Source of the DNA: an uncultured Lachnospiraceae bacterium
GTDB taxonomy: Bacteria > Bacillota > Clostridia > Lachnospirales > Lachnospiraceae
Direction of reading: 5' to 3'
DNA: 6,631 nucleotides
Assembly (NCBI GenBank): GCA_902783095.1
Contig: CACZPX010000117.1
Location: forward strand, 1-6,631
The position numbers were made by a program, and so were the translations under genes. Each line of letters starts with the position of its first letter. Position 1 is the stretch's first letter. The notes under the pieces are model-generated. The model had not been told where the DNA came from and searched no databases. It saw nothing but the letters and a program-made list of their open reading frames with translations. Below, piece by piece: positions 5,637 through 6,631 of the stretch.

Positions 5637-5680
5637 CATTACAACAACATTACAACAGCATTACAGCAGAATCACAGCAG
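5637..5680. repeat. Four-unit 11-bp tandem repeat across a stop codon
   Basis: Four head-to-tail 11-bp units run without gaps: CATTACAACAA (5637), CATTACAACAG (5648), CATTACAGCAG (5659) and AATCACAGCAG (5670). The units drift stepwise, each one or two changes from its neighbour. The last unit contains the stop codon (5672-5674) and two Leu codons of the minus-strand lipid kinase gene. It looks like a slippage-derived short minisatellite. Confidence 0.75.
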
Positions 5681-6631
5681 CAGGAGCAAAACCATCAGAA
5701 CGGCCACGGGGACCGTTACGGTGTCCCACTCGCTGGGGGAGAAGAGTTCCACGGCGGCGGCCACAGCCGCGGCGGGCAGGCAGACCAGAGCGGTACGCCC
5801 TGCTGGGAAGCGGTAGAACAGCCATAAAACGGCCAGGCCGATCAGGAAGGCGACGGCCAGCATGGCGGCGGAGCCCTCCCAGGATTTTTTGCCGCAGATG
5901 GGCTTTATCATGACCTTGTGCCGGCCAAACGGGATCCCCACCAGGGCGGCCGCGGCGTCGCCCTCGCCCCACATCAGAATGGAAGCGGCCGCGGCGTAAG
6001 GTTTTTCAAGCAGCCCCCAGGCCACGGCGATCACCGCGGCAAACATAAAGAAGAGCATCAGCAGGCTCTTTTTGATCTCGCCCGGCGCTTTCTGCACAAA
6101 CAGCCGGCCGTACCAGGGCTCCTTTTCAAACAGGGCGAGCAGCGGATAGATCAGCACCGCCAGGACCACGGCGGTCAGGGCGGCGGCCTGCCAGCTCTCT
6201 GCGGCGAGGAGCATCACACAAAAACAGGTGAACGCCACCATATGCAGGAGTTTCCGGAACACGAAGGACGGCACTTTTGTGAGGAAGCGGATGGGCAGCA
6301 GCACCAGAACGCAGGGGATGATGTAGAGGATCAGTTCCCCCAGGCAGCGGAGCGTCTGCACCGCAAGCGGCGCGGCGGAGATCTGCGGCCAGAAGTATAA
6401 GAGCAGCATGGCGCCGCCCAAAACGGTCAGGACCGCGCCGGTCACAAGACCTACGGTGCGGTTTTTTACGCGGTTGGCAAAGCGCGCGGAGGCCAGGGAA
6501 GCGGCCGTGGCGACCGCGATGCACAGCAGCATCACGTCCCACTTTTCCAGGATGATGGCCGGATGGATCAGGACGTGGGCCGCGGAGGCGATCAGCGCCG
6601 TAAACGTCATGATAAAGGTGCTGGTGCCCAC
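5672..6631 (-). CDS. TSUP (TauE/SafE-type) transporter C-terminal half fused to CTP-dependent lipid/polyprenol kinase domain (5' truncated)
   Basis: The frame is open to the window edge and covers 319 residues. The edge codon is GTG, but the gene almost certainly begins outside. Residues 1-80 match the second half of TauE/SafE (TSUP) anion exporters: GTSTFIMTFTALI at 2-14, then ARFANRVKNRTV and a closing helix TGAVLTVLGGAMLLLYF. After a ~12-residue linker, residues ~93-319 match the Dgk1/Sec59/phytol kinase family, often labelled phosphatidate cytidylyltransferase: RKLLH at 126-130, GEGDAAAALVG at 222-232, GKKSWEGSAAM at 247-257 and ELFSPSEWDTVTVP at 295-308. Such proteins phosphorylate a membrane alcohol (diacylglycerol, dolichol or phytol-like) using CTP. 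About seven further hydrophobic segments follow the TSUP part. I see no stop and no Met or GTG with a ribosome site at the junction (~81-95), so one fused polypeptide is the simplest reading. A sequencing frameshift or an unusual internal start remains possible. Confidence 0.75.
   Translation of the reverse strand: MGTSTFIMTFTALIASAAHVLIHPAIILEKWDVMLLCIAVATAASLASARFANRVKNRTVGLVTGAVLTVLGGAMLLLYFWPQISAAPLAVQTLRCLGELILYIIPCVLVLLPIRFLTKVPSFVFRKLLHMVAFTCFCVMLLAAESWQAAALTAVVLAVLIYPLLALFEKEPWYGRLFVQKAPGEIKKSLLMLFFMFAAVIAVAWGLLEKPYAAAASILMWGEGDAAAALVGIPFGRHKVMIKPICGKKSWEGSAAMLAVAFLIGLAVLWLFYRFPAGRTALVCLPAAAVAAAVELFSPSEWDTVTVPVAVLMVLLLLL

Noticed and set aside
5637..5680. Possible CRISPR-like repeat array
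   Set aside because: Units are 11 bp, contiguous and without spacers. This is a simple tandem repeat.
5536..5913. Plus-strand frame in the spacer and over the lipid kinase 3' end
   Set aside because: Very Arg/Pro/Gly-rich translation of GC-rich DNA. It overlaps a well-supported minus-strand gene and lacks a ribosome site.

Overview
The window looks like chromosomal DNA from a GC-rich, low-oxygen Firmicute of the Clostridia type (an Oscillospirales- or Christensenellales-like gut bacterium is my guess). The signs are strong AGGAGG-type ribosome binding sites, sigma-A promoters, a tRNA gene without an encoded CCA end, and the protein families present: DUF4491, a CotH-family lipoprotein and a CTP-dependent lipid kinase-like protein. 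No phage, transposon or CRISPR feature is visible. The taxonomic call is inference from these features, not from a marker gene.

Layout, left to right. Bases 1-282 (+) hold the last ~93 codons of a heavy-metal P1B-type ATPase, followed by a hairpin terminator. A strong promoter at 375-404, with a 17-bp palindrome touching its -35 box, drives a tandem pair of 420-residue cytosolic metal-dependent amidohydrolases (440-1702 and 1772-3034). The pair is about 90% identical by hand alignment. An intrinsic hairpin sits between the two genes, and a second hairpin with the same 9-bp stem closes the unit at 3120-3152. From there the minus strand carries a small DUF4491 membrane protein (3176-3538). A tRNA-Gly(CCC) gene with its own promoter lies on the plus strand at 3751-3821. 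Facing it is a large minus-strand gene for a CotH-type lipoprotein (3851-5437), which has its own promoter at 5496-5524. A 196-bp spacer with several short repeats follows. The right edge is a minus-strand frame (5672-6631, entering from beyond the window) that joins the C-terminal half of a TauE/SafE-type (TSUP) transporter to a complete-looking CTP-dependent lipid/polyprenol kinase domain.

The genes do not form one obvious pathway. The amidohydrolase pair is a self-contained transcription unit. All six expected metal ligands are intact in both copies, and the differences gather around the active-site mouth, which suggests two related substrates (dipeptide-like by family analogy). The two most unusual things are this pair and the apparent transporter-lipid kinase fusion. 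No defence system, biosynthetic cluster or plainly new system is evident from sequence alone.
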